Below, in pieces: positions 37,801 through 49,860 of a stretch of DNA of 64,000 nucleotides. This stretch comes from Echinometra lucunter (lineage: Eukaryota; Echinodermata; Echinoidea; Camarodonta; Echinometridae), in contig CM057154.1 in the NCBI GenBank assembly GCA_029962745.1, positions 32,612,424-32,676,423 of the forward strand, in the 5' to 3' direction. How positions within the stretch are numbered: position 1 is the first letter of the stretch; each line of letters opens with the position of its first letter. Below the pieces are notes generated by a model. The model was not told the DNA's origin. It made no database searches and saw only the letters and a program-made list of their open reading frames with translations. Position numbers and translations under genes: made by a program.

Positions 37801-40113
37801 TATCAAAGCTAAGTAATGTTTCACTTTTGATATGAACGTGTCTTTATACTGCCACTACAGTGAATATAAAATAATGAAAACTTAAATGAGATGATGTGCT
37901 TACCAAAATCAATCTATAAAACATTATTATTTCCTCCCTTAAAAAATGAAGACATTTTATATCAATGAATATGTAAAATGGAGGTATAAATATGTAAAAT
38001 ACTATAAATGTATATAAATATGCAAATTTCCTACATGTTTGTTGATGACATAATCTTCTGGTGATACTTATTAAGTAAACAGTAAATAAAAGTATGGAAA
38101 TATTCTCATGCAACATACTAAATATTGGACATCAACCTTAATCTATTCTATGCCTTTTTGTCTACAATTTTAAAATGATCATGACCAACTTAGCAATATC
38201 AATACTCAAGATAAATCAATTACTCTATACATAGGCCTACTATTTAATATTTATCAATTAACTGTAAAAGATTTCAAGACCAGTTTGTTGTCCAGTGATT
38301 CATATTAAGAGGTTCTGCATACACACATCACCAATGGCAATGACCTACATGCATGCAACTATTAGCATCTAAAAATGCATACAATATGATAGAAAAATTG
38401 TAATATCATGGTGCACTTTGGATCTTCTCCAATGTATTTTGGGGTACAATTACCAAATTTCCTTGTAAAAATTGCAAGAAGTGATCAAAAGAGGCCTAGC
38501 TATAAATGAAGGGTCAGTTCTATTCTAAAGGAAAGATAGGTCATAATATTTACTGAAGTTGATTGACCATATCCCAATATGGGAAGAAATCTTTCAAACA
38601 CAAATTAATCTAGCCTTGAAAAAAAAAGACATTTCTATCTTGTCCTGTTGTCCCTTCCCTTGCATGGCCCCTTTCATAAAGAGTTGAAGGTTACCTATTT
38701 TTTAAGGTTATTATTCAACACTTTACTTATAAAAACTGAGTTCTGGTAAAGGAATTGAATTTGAAAGATGTTACTTTTAAATGATTCTTATGTGTTTATT
38801 AAGTGGTAAGTTGAGGAAAAAGTAACCCAGTCAAGATTTATAAAATTTTCTAAGTTTGGTAATATTTCTCAATAAATTTTTCATTTCGCTCAGGGGACAC
38901 AGAAAGGAGATTAGAACAAGAATCATTGAAATTGATTATTTTACCCTATATAAAGACTGCAAAGATAGCTTTAGGCTATTATACACCTGATGATTTATCA
39001 CCTGGTTTGTGTACCAATCACTATTTTCTGGCTATAAAATAATTTAGTGGTCATGAGAAGTTTAAGGACATAAATTTGACAGGCATCATAACAAACAGTG
39101 ATGATTAAATTACTTCACTCATGAGATCAATCAATAAAATGCTGGTATGTTTGAAGCCTCAAATACAATTATTTTGTTGAATTTATGACATACTAATATT
39201 CTTTGGTTGCTCCATTCCACTGTATAATAAAAAGTTTGCTCTATAAATGGACTGAATGAGTAAAATGCCTGTACTCTTGCAAGAATGATTCATAAGGGAA
39301 AAGCACATACATGTATGTGGAGAGTCCATCTACATGCCTCGACTTCCAGACATTGTAACTCTCACAAAAGCCCTTTCTATCTTATTTCCAATCAAACAAA
39401 GGACAAACCTGCTTTGGCAACTACCTTTCTATTGAAACTAAAATTATCATTCTATATGAATAGAATCTATTATAACAAACAGCTTAAAAAGGAACATGTT
39501 TGAAAATACAACATGACTATGAACATCATATTTTTCCTTTCCTTTAAGAGGATTTGATATACTTCACTGCATGTAATTACAAGTGACATGGAAGAAAATA
39601 TTTCTCTGTTAAGAGTCAACATCAATTTGCCAAAGACATGAATGTTTAAAGTAAAACATGAAGACAACTGTGTTTGACATGTGAAACTTTGCCAAAAGCC
39701 ATCAGTTTATCAAGGAAACATACAGAAATAGTATGACATCAAATAATGTGGAAACAGGGATAGAGTCTTATGAACATGCATACATGCCACATTGTTCAAA
39801 CTTAAATCTTGCATTATTGAAATACATAAACACAAACCACTACCAGTAACATCATTCTGCAACTACATGGTTAGAAGAAAAATATCACATCAAGCCATGC
39901 AAATTCAGCCTTGGAAAATCAAGATAATGCAAGTTGAGATATCAGGATAGTTTTGAAGGGGTAAAACAATAAATCTGATTTACATTAACTCACAAGACAC
40001 AGTATGAAAAATGAACCATAATACATGTAGACAAAGTGCTATCATGCAAACTCAGTTTCTTTCATTAAATGCATTATCATTGCACTTCAAAATGCTGGAG
40101 GAGGGGTATGATT

Positions 40114-43100
40114 CTATGGTAACTTGCCTTTCCCTCTGGAATGGGGTGCCAACTTATTCATCAAGAATTGTCTGTTATCATCCGATATGTTTATTTCCAC
40201 ATCTCCATCTTTCACCTCAATATTGAAGGCATTCTGGCCTGGAGTTTTCTTCAACCCCTTAGATACAGCGTTTGTCTTCCCACTGCCATGGAAACCCTGA
40301 TATGCAGGCTTAGGAGTGGATGCGGAGTTCTCACCAAAGCGGTTCAGCATCTTAGCAATACCATGAGATGGTCCTGATGTTTGCGGTCTTGACATTGCTC
40401 CAGAGGACTGCGGTCTGGACATGGGCTGCTTGGGAACAGGTTTGGTGGTCTTAATAGGAGTTGGAATGGGGAGATGAGAGGGGCGCTGTGGGGGCGTGGC
40501 TTTGGAGCTGGTATCCACGGCAGGTGCAGCAATGGTGTGAGGGTTCATGCCCATGGCCTGCATGAGTTGGAGGTTGATCATGTCTTCCAGCATCTGATCT
40601 GAGCCCCTAAGACCACCACCAGCACCACTCACTGCTTTCATCCCCGATCCTGTCATTAACATGCTAGGAGTGTTGATCTGAATAGGCTTCCCATCTGCTC
40701 TGTTCACCCCTTCTTTCTTAATCCTCTCCAGTTCCAGAAAGCTGCGAATTATCCTGGCTCGACGAGATCCGGGTGGACGGTGTACAACTTCAACATTTGA
40801 GGAATTAACAGAGTTCTGTAGGGGATTGGGGGTAGGTTTGGGAGGAGAATGATTGCTCGGCTTCGTCACATTTGATCTGTTAACCTTGATTCTAGTTGGT
40901 CCAACCTGCTTCTTCTTGATCTCACTAGGCAGCAAGTTCCTCACAACTTCCACCTCATTCTTCTTCTCTACAATATCCTTCTCTTGCTCCATCTTTTCTT
41001 CCTTCTTCTGAAACACAGGAGATTTTGCTTTCAATGGTACATCTGGTAGAGTCTTTATCAAGTCTGGTGAGTCCAGAGGCACTTCTTTGGACTTAGTTAT
41101 ATTTCTGTCATTCTCACACTCATCCAGAGATAATTCCTTCTGAATCTGGGCATGGTTTGGTTGGATCTGCCTAGGTGTGACTATCTCATAGTCATTATTA
41201 TCTCTATTTTCCTGAGCTGAACTACTGCTGGTATCACCACAACCAGATTTATTTACCTCTCCACTTTTATTGCCCTTTGTGTCAACAGATATAATCGACA
41301 ATGTTCCTTCCTCACTAACAATCGAAGCTGGTAAATCAGTATCCGTTGCTGAGCAATTAGATGGTTCTTCCTTAGTGATAGTACCACGTGTTTGTGGTTC
41401 TGCATACCCACGATCCGGTTCCTCTGGAAAACATGGCTCAGCATACCCCCTATCCTGAATTTGATTGGTCTTCCCATCATTATCCTCATCCTCAGAATAT
41501 CGGTTCACAACCGCATAAGGGTTTTCCTCCGTTTTGTACTCGTCAACTTCCACTTCAAGTGAAGGTTGCACTTGATTTACCACATCACCCCCATTCTCTT
41601 CATGATCAGATATCCCATTGATCTTTGACCCAAACGGGCGTCCGGTTCCGTTTTCCTGGTTTGGAAGTTGCTGCTTGGGCGGCAGCTGGGATTGGGTTAC
41701 ATCTTTATCAAGACCTGTTGGGAAATGTTTCTGAATTTTAGTGATATTGCCTAACAGGTGGCTAGTATCTTTATCTTGTTCTGACTTGGTATCAATGCTA
41801 GTATCTAGGTGGCAAGAGTGGGATGAAGAACCCGAGGAGACATCTACCGATTTGATCGCACTACTTGCCCTCCCAAGATGTGTCTCAACTGACGACATTT
41901 TTCTCTTGAGTTGCGTTTTTTTCCTCTCTACCTGATGTGCTCTTTCTTCAAAGGTTTTCAGAGCTTCTAAGATTGTTAACACACTGTCTGATACCACACT
42001 ATCCCCACTGTTCTCATTACTGTCAGTTTGGTCAGTATTAGTTGCACTTTTCTTTTGAAGTGATCTCCGAAATTTCTTCATCAAACTCTTTCTTTTGAAA
42101 TTAGACTTCATACCCCAATTTTGAGCTAATGCTTCATTGAGACAGTTTATCTTTTCAGAAATTGAACGTGGCTGCTGTTCAAAGGTACTAGGTTCCAGTT
42201 CATTAGTTTTATTTGAATCAACAGTATCTTTACTCATTACATTGTCACTATCTATTTCCTTTTCATTAACCTCACCATTCTGTTTCTCCACTGGTAGTGG
42301 TTTTTCCTCACTGACACAAACTGCTGAGCAACCACCTTCATGGACATGGTCAATATCAAATGAATCAAGTGGAGTTACAAACGGAACAGACTCTTCAGAC
42401 ATCATGGAGACTGTTCTCCCACAACTGATATCCGACCCAACATTTCCTTGAATACTACAGGAATCACTTGGAGGAAAGTGTAAGGCTACACCCTCATTAT
42501 GAGGACCAGGAAGAGTTCTTTCAGTACTACCATCATAACCACTACCATTGGTCATTCCATGAATATAAGAGTGACCATTATCAGCATCATCCTTAATGTG
42601 TTCATCACTATCATCATTCTCCCAACTATCGTCATCCTCCTCATCATCACTACTCTTTTGATCTAAGCTCTGTAGAGACATGTGAATGCTAGGCACAGCA
42701 ACCTGCCTTGCTGCCAAAGATGTTTTGGATGCATTGGAAGACTTGGAAGTCAAACCACCGGACATCATTTGAAATTCCTCAAGTGTCATGTAGTCAAGAT
42801 TCTCTTCATCATCTCCTTTTGAGGCATGACGCAGTTTGACTGCAATGTCCTCAAGATCTGCCACATCAGATGCATCCGCAACAGATTGCGGCATTTCCAA
42901 TTCATCTTCCTCCTCCATATGACTTTGCATCATGGCATCAATATCTGGGAGAAATACATCTTCCAATCTTGGAGCACAAGGATATCCATCTTCTGATGTC
43001 TCTGTTCCATGTTTTTCTACTTCCTCCTCAGTGCTCTCACTCTCCTCATCCTCATCCTCTGCTGCACTCACACCAAGTTCCTCCTGTAACCTGGAGATCT

Positions 43101-44118
43101 GCTCTAGGAGACCCATGCTAGTCCTTTGGATAGTACTCATGCCATACTGATTGACTTGTTCATTTGGACATAGTCTCCAGTAATCATCCTCACTGTCTTG
43201 ATCCTCCTCATCCTCCTCATAATCCTCATAGTCCTCCTCATCACCAATCTCAGATGCATCCTTGATAGATGCTCCTCTTATCGTAAAGTCATCATGATCA
43301 TTACTACCAGAAATCTCTGATAAATTGGGGTAGAACTCTGAAGGGGCACCCAATGGACTAACTACGTCATAAGTCTCTGAGAATGGAGTGGAAGATGTAT
43401 CTAAACGATCACAACTGCTTGGGAAGTCAACAAGGTACATTCCATCAACAGATTTCCGCCCTGGGCTACTATCCGGAGTATGAAGACTTGTGCATAGGTC
43501 TCCCATCTCCTCTTCCATGAAAAACAACTCTGGTTCCACATCATCTCTGCCATCTCCTTCAAAATTCTGAAGCGTATCCTCATCAAGAGTTTGAGTTCCT
43601 CCAAAATGCTCCTCCTCCTCCTCCTCCTCCTCCTCCTCCTCCTCCTCCTCCTCCTCCTCCTCCTCCTCCTCCTCCTCCTCCTCTTCTTCCTCCTCTTTAT
43701 TATCATCATTAACTAAACCATCTTCTGAAAAATCAGGCAAATTTGGAATAATATCCTTAATCACCTCTTTCGTAAGCAACAATTCTTCTTTCAGTTTCTG
43801 GTGACTCGGCTCTAAATCCTGTGAAAAATCCTGTGCATGTTGCTCCAGACGGTCTAGTCGTTTCAAAGCTGTATCAACTTTGTTCTCTATCTTGTCTAAT
43901 GTGGATAACTTCTGCCAGATTTTCTGGAGCAAGTGTGAGTCTGTGTTGGCTGCGGCAAGAGCACTTGCCTCTGCCATGACTGGATCGTTCTGGGACTGGA
44001 AAAACTTGGTAAAGGTGGGATCAGTACAGAAGCTGGCATCATTCTGACTGAATGCCCTGGACAGAGGCCTGTGCTGTGCAAGATCTTTGCACTTCTCTGC
44101 ATTCCTTCGCTTTGCCAT
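40114..44118 (-). CDS. Long acidic single-exon ORF, 1334 aa; nested gene or alternative first coding exon
   Basis: Open from ATG at 44118 (MAKRRNAEKCKDLAQHR) to TAG at 40114. No recognised catalytic or folded domain. Roughly: residues 1-60 basic and Phe-containing; 65-135 helical, coiled-coil-like (LLQKIWQKLSTLDKIENKVD); 142-170 an uninterrupted run of 29 Glu; 170-600 very acidic Ser/Glu/Asp; 600-950 polar with a basic patch (MKSNFKRKSLMKKFRR); a duplicated RGYAEP motif; a basic Lys/Pro C-terminal third with a PMSRPQ/AMSRPQ repeat. An acceptor (ATCACCCCACAG) ends at 44129, ten bases before the ATG, so a 5' UTR exon probably lies upstream. Entry in phase 1 from exon 3 would hit TGA. I saw no AATAAA on this strand within about 1.2 kb after the stop. 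Function unknown; probably a disordered cytoskeletal or scaffold protein. Confidence 0.8.
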   Translation of the reverse strand: MAKRRNAEKCKDLAQHRPLSRAFSQNDASFCTDPTFTKFFQSQNDPVMAEASALAAANTDSHLLQKIWQKLSTLDKIENKVDTALKRLDRLEQHAQDFSQDLEPSHQKLKEELLLTKEVIKDIIPNLPDFSEDGLVNDDNKEEEEEEEEEEEEEEEEEEEEEEEEEEEEEHFGGTQTLDEDTLQNFEGDGRDDVEPELFFMEEEMGDLCTSLHTPDSSPGRKSVDGMYLVDFPSSCDRLDTSSTPFSETYDVVSPLGAPSEFYPNLSEISGSNDHDDFTIRGASIKDASEIGDEEDYEDYEEDEEDQDSEDDYWRLCPNEQVNQYGMSTIQRTSMGLLEQISRLQEELGVSAAEDEDEESESTEEEVEKHGTETSEDGYPCAPRLEDVFLPDIDAMMQSHMEEEDELEMPQSVADASDVADLEDIAVKLRHASKGDDEENLDYMTLEEFQMMSGGLTSKSSNASKTSLAARQVAVPSIHMSLQSLDQKSSDDEEDDDSWENDDSDEHIKDDADNGHSYIHGMTNGSGYDGSTERTLPGPHNEGVALHFPPSDSCSIQGNVGSDISCGRTVSMMSEESVPFVTPLDSFDIDHVHEGGCSAVCVSEEKPLPVEKQNGEVNEKEIDSDNVMSKDTVDSNKTNELEPSTFEQQPRSISEKINCLNEALAQNWGMKSNFKRKSLMKKFRRSLQKKSATNTDQTDSNENSGDSVVSDSVLTILEALKTFEERAHQVERKKTQLKRKMSSVETHLGRASSAIKSVDVSSGSSSHSCHLDTSIDTKSEQDKDTSHLLGNITKIQKHFPTGLDKDVTQSQLPPKQQLPNQENGTGRPFGSKINGISDHEENGGDVVNQVQPSLEVEVDEYKTEENPYAVVNRYSEDEDNDGKTNQIQDRGYAEPCFPEEPDRGYAEPQTRGTITKEEPSNCSATDTDLPASIVSEEGTLSIISVDTKGNKSGEVNKSGCGDTSSSSAQENRDNNDYEIVTPRQIQPNHAQIQKELSLDECENDRNITKSKEVPLDSPDLIKTLPDVPLKAKSPVFQKKEEKMEQEKDIVEKKNEVEVVRNLLPSEIKKKQVGPTRIKVNRSNVTKPSNHSPPKPTPNPLQNSVNSSNVEVVHRPPGSRRARIIRSFLELERIKKEGVNRADGKPIQINTPSMLMTGSGMKAVSGAGGGLRGSDQMLEDMINLQLMQAMGMNPHTIAAPAVDTSSKATPPQRPSHLPIPTPIKTTKPVPKQPMSRPQSSGAMSRPQTSGPSHGIAKMLNRFGENSASTPKPAYQGFHGSGKTNAVSKGLKKTPGQNAFNIEVKDGDVEINISDDNRQFLMNKLAPHSRGKGKLP
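40126..40128 (-). other. Possible GC-AG splice donor near the end of the long exon
   Basis: The sequence AAAG/GCAAGT is a perfect match to the GC-AG donor consensus. Cutting after 40128 leaves phase 1, which matches the phase-1 start of the exon at 32620, and would replace the last few residues and stop by Ala-Ser-Pro-Leu-Ala. A GT alternative, ATTGAG/GTGAAA, cuts after 40216 in phase 0, which instead fits the small candidate exon at 35718. Both are inferences from sequence only. Confidence 0.4.
43609..43695 (-). repeat. In-frame (GAG)n coding repeat
   Basis: 29 consecutive Glu codons, mostly GAG with GAA interruptions at the start. Being coding and nearly pure, it is expected to vary in length between individuals. 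Confidence 0.95.
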
Positions 44119-44128
44119 CGTGATCAGG
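44119..44128 (-). promoter_or_regulatory. Splice acceptor and 5' leader of the long acidic exon
   Basis: The pyrimidine-rich stretch TATCACCCCACAG ends at 44129. It leaves a 10-base leader (CCTGATCACG) before the ATG at 44118. This implies a noncoding first exon somewhere between 44.2 and 51.5 kb, and so a promoter internal to the larger gene. I could not place that exon or a TATA box. Confidence 0.5.
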
Positions 44129-47100
44129 CTGTGGGGTGATAAGTCATCAAAAGTGGTCACAAGATATTGGCTTCATTGTGGTTAGTCTGGAGAAATGGCT
44201 CAAAGTGAAGGACCAATTCCAGTGACATTATCTGGCAGTCTCATGATATTACATACAATGGGCTGTGCAATCCCTTCAACTTTAGACCTATCCCCGCTAT
44301 TCCATCTATTGGGAATAGCAATCATGTTGAAAATGAAATAATTTCTATCAATTTTGTTGGATGCCCCTCACATGAAAAGCACTGTCTTTATTCAACTTCC
44401 ATAATAAAATTCTAAGCAGGTCAAAATTTCCATAGCTTCAAAATATCTATTCTTCACTGTGACCATCCAACATATTTCAGGTTACTAAGATGATGTTAAG
44501 AGCATAATGATGTCAAGATTATCACATTAGGCTGATCACTTCGGTCCTCAGAGAAAGTAATATCCCGAATGAATATTCCACTCACTTCCCTCTCCATTCA
44601 AATTGAAGTAATTTTCTTGGCGCAGATTTGTCCAATTACTAAATCTGGTAGCTGAATCAAAGGTTCTATGATTAATTTCCAAGAGCCATCCGATTATGCA
44701 GCTCAGAAGGCATAATTTAACCCACAAATTATGACTACAATGGATAAAATGTCTTGTTACATATCCTGTTCAAGTAAAACTGATCAGTATATTGATGCAA
44801 GAGCAAAAGAATGGCAGTGACTCTGGCTCCAGAGGTTTGTCCCACTCTTAGCTGACAGGGCCAGTTGCAGCATTGTGTCTCGTGAGAAGTGTATATCCTG
44901 TTTGATTGGCCCTAACAGAGGGTGATTTAGGCTCATGTGTTCCACAGATCACGCTGATGAACCTGAGCACTTCGGAGACATCACCACCAGTAACAGTAAT
45001 GTCTCTAATACCATGTTAACCCTCCTCTTATTGGAGGATCTGCCAAGAGTAAAAGACCCTCAAATAACGTTAATTGAAGCATGAATGTCCAACTGCATCC
45101 AGGATGATATGTCAAAAAGTGACAATACCACAGTGAGTCATATCTCCAGGTTGGATAATTAACAACTGAACTTAATCCTTCATATAAGTCCACAGCTTTC
45201 CAGGTTTTAAATCACTGCAAAACAATCCCAGTCTTCAGAGGTACTCAATAATACAGATTCCTGCTGAAGTGAGTAGCATTACTGATCATGACATAAGATC
45301 TCTTCTTTCATATAAAGTCATCTGTCAAGGATACAATGGCAACAGAGTCCATCAAACCTGGTATGAGGTGATTTGGCTGAGTTTTCACCAGTAGCTTTTG
45401 ATGATGAATTCTGTATGATGACTGTCCAGTGCATTGAGAAATGAACAAAGCAATCAAAGAAGTGTAGTATATAACTGAGATAGGTTTCCCGGCAGCTTTG
45501 ATGGGAGTCGGCAGATTTCAAGAGTCTGTTCCATCAATGTCTAGATTTTCATCAAGTACATTCTGTATATGCCGGGGCTGGACTGCTAGTAGCTCCAGGA
45601 GGGTATTACCTCACTACTGTGTACAGAAATCACAACTCTAAACATAGCTGCTTCTCTGTTCATTCCTAGTGAGAGCAAACTTTCAGAAGTTAATACATGT
45701 AAATCAATTCCATGTTACGGTACATGCTTTATAACCATAGCATTCAGCCACTGAAGGTGCCAAATACAAGCACAGAACTTCCAAATATGATGAAGTTGTT
45801 AAGCAAGTGTGGGATTATGTATCTCCACACTTACCACAGCTGGCAGCCCGCCATGGTTCTGCCTCTATTTATAAAATTGGGGATGGGTTCAGCTAAACGG
45901 AGCAGATAGCCGAGGGGGCTCACCCCCACTTTGCTGGGAGGGCGATTCCTAACTGTCACAAGATATTATGTAACAGCTTCCTTTATTACTCCTACTTATG
46001 TTTAAGAACCCATCCCCAGGGATAAATCATTAAGTCATTGATCTCAATGAAATTTCTACAATGTCCTGTTGAAGGACATCACTGACTTTTCTTTAAACTT
46101 GGAATTGTTCTCTGCTTGCTATTCATTAAAGATAACATATAAAAATGGATTTATCATCAAATTGCACTCAAAAGAAAACAGGACCTGATTATTTTCAAAT
46201 ATTTTGAACACATTATTTACCTCTTTAAAACTAATCCTTTCTTTTTCTTTGCATAATTCTTTAACAGCTGGACTACATCTGTCTTTTATAATGGATTAAA
46301 ATACATCTTTTGGATTCAAATCAGAGTTGTCTCTATGATTTGCAGGTACTTCTGATGTCAAACAATCACGTATCACAGGATGAAAACATCACATTGCCAA
46401 TGAAAATCTGTGATTCATCTATCTCAACTATATAATATGAACCAGTTGCTTGGACATAACAGGCAAAGACAAGACAGCTAACTGCTATATACTGACCAAT
46501 GTTGACATTCCCTCCAACGTGCTCACAACCAAATAGTAACAGGCAAACCACATATCCCAATCAAGACAAGCTGGATATGAATCATCTGCTACAAATATAT
46601 TTTCCCTCCTAAAAAACACTCGAAAAACCTGGCAAAATTGTTCACAAACAAATCGACTCAAACAAGACAACCAATGGCATCACGAGGCTTTGGTTTAGAA
46701 CTCAAGATCATCCCACGGATTAATGACAAAAAATGTGAACCAGTAAAAGCGTGATTCGTCTAAAATGTCATCTGACATCTTAACTCAAACCAAGATCATC
46801 GTCTCGTGAAAGAACACTTCCAGCACTGATACCTCCACAAGAGACAGCTCATCCTGGCAAAGAATTCACCTCACAGTGGCTACCTCAAAGTTTTCTAGCG
46901 GTTATTTTGGTTGCGAGGGGATGATCTCATTCCTTCGCTACCGTGAAGGGGTCGAGTTACGTTCACCTCAACGATCACAAGACATAGGCTTCAATATGAG
47001 CCATTTCCCCTGTTCCTTTAATCCACAGAAGTAGTCACAGACTTGTTGAATCGGGTGTGTTTCCTTTAGCCCATCTAATCTTTCTTCTATGCATGATGCC

Positions 47101-47622
47101 CCCTTCTATAGTGACATGACAGGAAATAGCTTTTGGAGATCCTCTGACACCGGTGCCATAAAGATGGGTGGGGGAAGGAGATCCACTGTTTAGCCCAAAC
47201 CACAATTTTAACATTTTTGTGTACCTGTCTATGAGATGTTCCTCTTTTTGGATTTCCTGACCCTGCTGCATAAAGAAAAGATGGGACTGAGATTAAAAAG
47301 TTTGATTGTTTCTAGCCAAACCACAAAATCTAACATTCATATCCACTCAAGTTGGTCAGATGTTTCTCCTACCGCAGTGATGACAGATACTAGTATATGA
47401 AATTGCATTTCACAGGTACTATCTCATACAAGAAGCTGTACAAGCATTCCCTTGCAGATAAAATTTTACACAGAAATGATGGAAATAGAGTAGCTCATAC
47501 TTCATACATGGGACAAAGCTGGTTCTTTTGACATTTCTCTAATTCCTTCTCAGGAAAGAGCCCCAGACAATCAGGTAGGGCATGGTTACATGGTCAGGGT
47601 TGCTGTCAAACCAGGCATAGGG

Positions 47623-48042
47623 TGTTCAGACACAAAAAAATTTGTTGTATGGCTATACCGAAACAGTATAGCTATACCGAAACAGTATACACTGTAGCTA
47701 TACAATGGATTTGTGTGTCTGAATGCTGACTAATGAAACGTCGTTTAAAGAAACTAGGGTCTGGGCATCGTTTCGAACTAGAACTCGATAAAGAATCATG
47801 GTCCGTGTGTGTCTGAACATATGACGACCATAGAACAGTATAACTGGGCGGGCTTAATGTGAACATGGTCAAGGGAGACATGACCTTGCCATGACAACAT
47901 GCACAGTAGAAAACTGTGCATCTATACAATGTTTCTTCTGAGAGGTTGGGATATGTGTCTGAACGGTCAGTAGGCTATAAGATGAATATTTTGTACAACG
48001 TTTCTTTATCGAGTTTCGGTATAAACATATTGTGTCTGAACA
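47623..48042. mobile_element. Inverted-repeat MITE
   Basis: 420 bp with exact 13-base ends TGTTCAGACACAA and TTGTGTCTGAACA. A 19-base unit (GCTATACCGAAACAGTATA) is repeated in tandem at 47652-47689, and its core ATACCGAAAC recurs inverted near 48013. TA lies a few bases outside each end, but no clean duplication is seen. Confidence 0.72.
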
Positions 48043-49013
48043 GGGGGTTACAGTGTCACTCACTTCCTCCAACATGATGACAACACCGGTCGGACTCTCA
48101 TTCTAGCTGCTTTTTTCACCATATTTTCACCTATCTTTTGGCACTCCTTCCAGCTATGAAAAGTACCCCCCCCCCTTTTTTTTAAGTCTCTTCCTAGTGA
48201 TTCAGTGAAGAAAAATGTGAAGGCCTGACTGATTTGTTTCACTGTGACTGATTCAGTACCCCATGGTTTTGAGACTTCGGTAATCAAGTCTGTCTCCAAT
48301 TCTAACTTCAGAAGAGGATATGGCAAAGTATCAAATAATAATTAATTGAAGACAACTGGTAGACAATTGTTCTTCACTTCATAATGATCCTTATAAGAAA
48401 CTGGAACAAAACTCAAAAAGGTCAATATGAAGTAGTCTAATTCAATCATCTTCATCTTGCCAGATATGATGACGATATAGCATCAGGTTTGGCAGTCCTA
48501 TTGCTTTCTTGATTTTTTTTTTTTAAATAAGCCAAAGTAAGTGCATATCCTTTCCAACTTTCGATGGCTATTCTTTGGACTCCATACACTTATATCACTA
48601 AAATCTAACTGTGTATGTGATCCATACAGAGGCGTCATATCCAGAGATAAGACAATGAAGTGTCCTCGAGGAATGGGTTCAGATAGAAGATGGTTCACCA
48701 TCTTTTTTTTAAAAAGTTGATCCAACAGGAGTTCACAAGCCTATTGGGGAAGCACCTCAGCAGTTCACGCATTTCATCACTGGATAAATAGTACCAATCC
48801 TATAATGACTAGAATTGCTGTGACATACAAATTCCCATGAAGAAGAGATGTTTGTAAAGATGGTGCACACATGTTGAACTGGTAGTAGATGATGGAGATA
48901 CATAACTAAAATCAATATTTACTGCATCCTATTATCTTTTCAATATATGAACTCTATGCAAAAAGACAAAGCTATTGCTATAAACTACAAACTCACAGCA
49001 AACTGATTCATTT

Positions 49014-49068
49014 GCTGAGAGCCATAAGGGTGTTAATGTATATCATTAAAGCCCTTCTGGCTCTCAAC
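49014..49068. repeat. Hairpin family, copy C
   Basis: Arms TGAGAGCCATAAGGG and CCCTTCTGGCTCTCA pair over 15 bases with one mismatch. The loop is shorter (about 23 bases). The GAG/CTC outer pairs differ from copy B yet stay complementary. Confidence 0.7.
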
Positions 49069-49649
49069 AGAAGAACCATTTCAGAATACCCTTCACCATT
49101 TATAGCTGCTAAATGAGATTTTTCTCCACTATCACCACCACAACTACTTAGCATTGATATTCAAGCAGATACAAGACAAAAACATGTAAATGCACAAGCA
49201 GCACGAGATAGATGTGAAGGTAATGAAAAAGCAATCTTCGTAAAATACAAAGAAACACAGATTACACAAAGAGAACATTTAAAGTTAGACATCTGTATAT
49301 ATAAAGTGCTGGGTGAACAGATCTTTCATGCATATTTATTACATTGTTTACTTTGAATCATAAATGGGATAATGTTGCATTTCATGTATTAACTATAAAA
49401 GTATGGGAAATAAACAGTAAAAGTACTTAAAAGTATTGCAAACATGAATTTAAAAAGTGTTATGTTGCAAATACAATCTATGTGAATACATTTACCAGCA
49501 ACCAGAATGAAAGTACTTTTAAAAATGAAATATGAAAGAGTAGTCATGGGGATAAGGTCACCCAAAGCTACAACAAAAGGAGAAATAGAACACAAGGAAG
49601 AGGATGAATCGTAAGAATACAAATGAAATAAAAACTCAGTACTGATTTT

Positions 49650-49860
49650 TTCACACATCATGTACAGTACCTTATTTCATAACATAATGTCCAATGTATT
49701 GTATATATACTCTCTTTTTGTTACTTGCTCTTCATGTTCATATTTTTTAATCTGAGGACTGAAATGTCAGACTCAGACAGCCATGTTACTGATCTTGTTA
49801 TCCTGGTGAAATATGTTTGAATAAATTCAAAAATATAGAAATAAATAAAGAAAAATGGGC
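49650..49860 (+). other. Possible retroelement tail
   Basis: TTGAATAAATTCAAAAATAT followed by AATAAATAAAG resembles the 3' end of a non-LTR element. Weak. Confidence 0.25.

Noticed and set aside
44119..44160. Extension of the acidic reading frame upstream to 44160
   Set aside because: The upstream codon is GTG, not ATG, and a good splice acceptor at 44129 cuts this part off. The ATG at 44118 is the better start.
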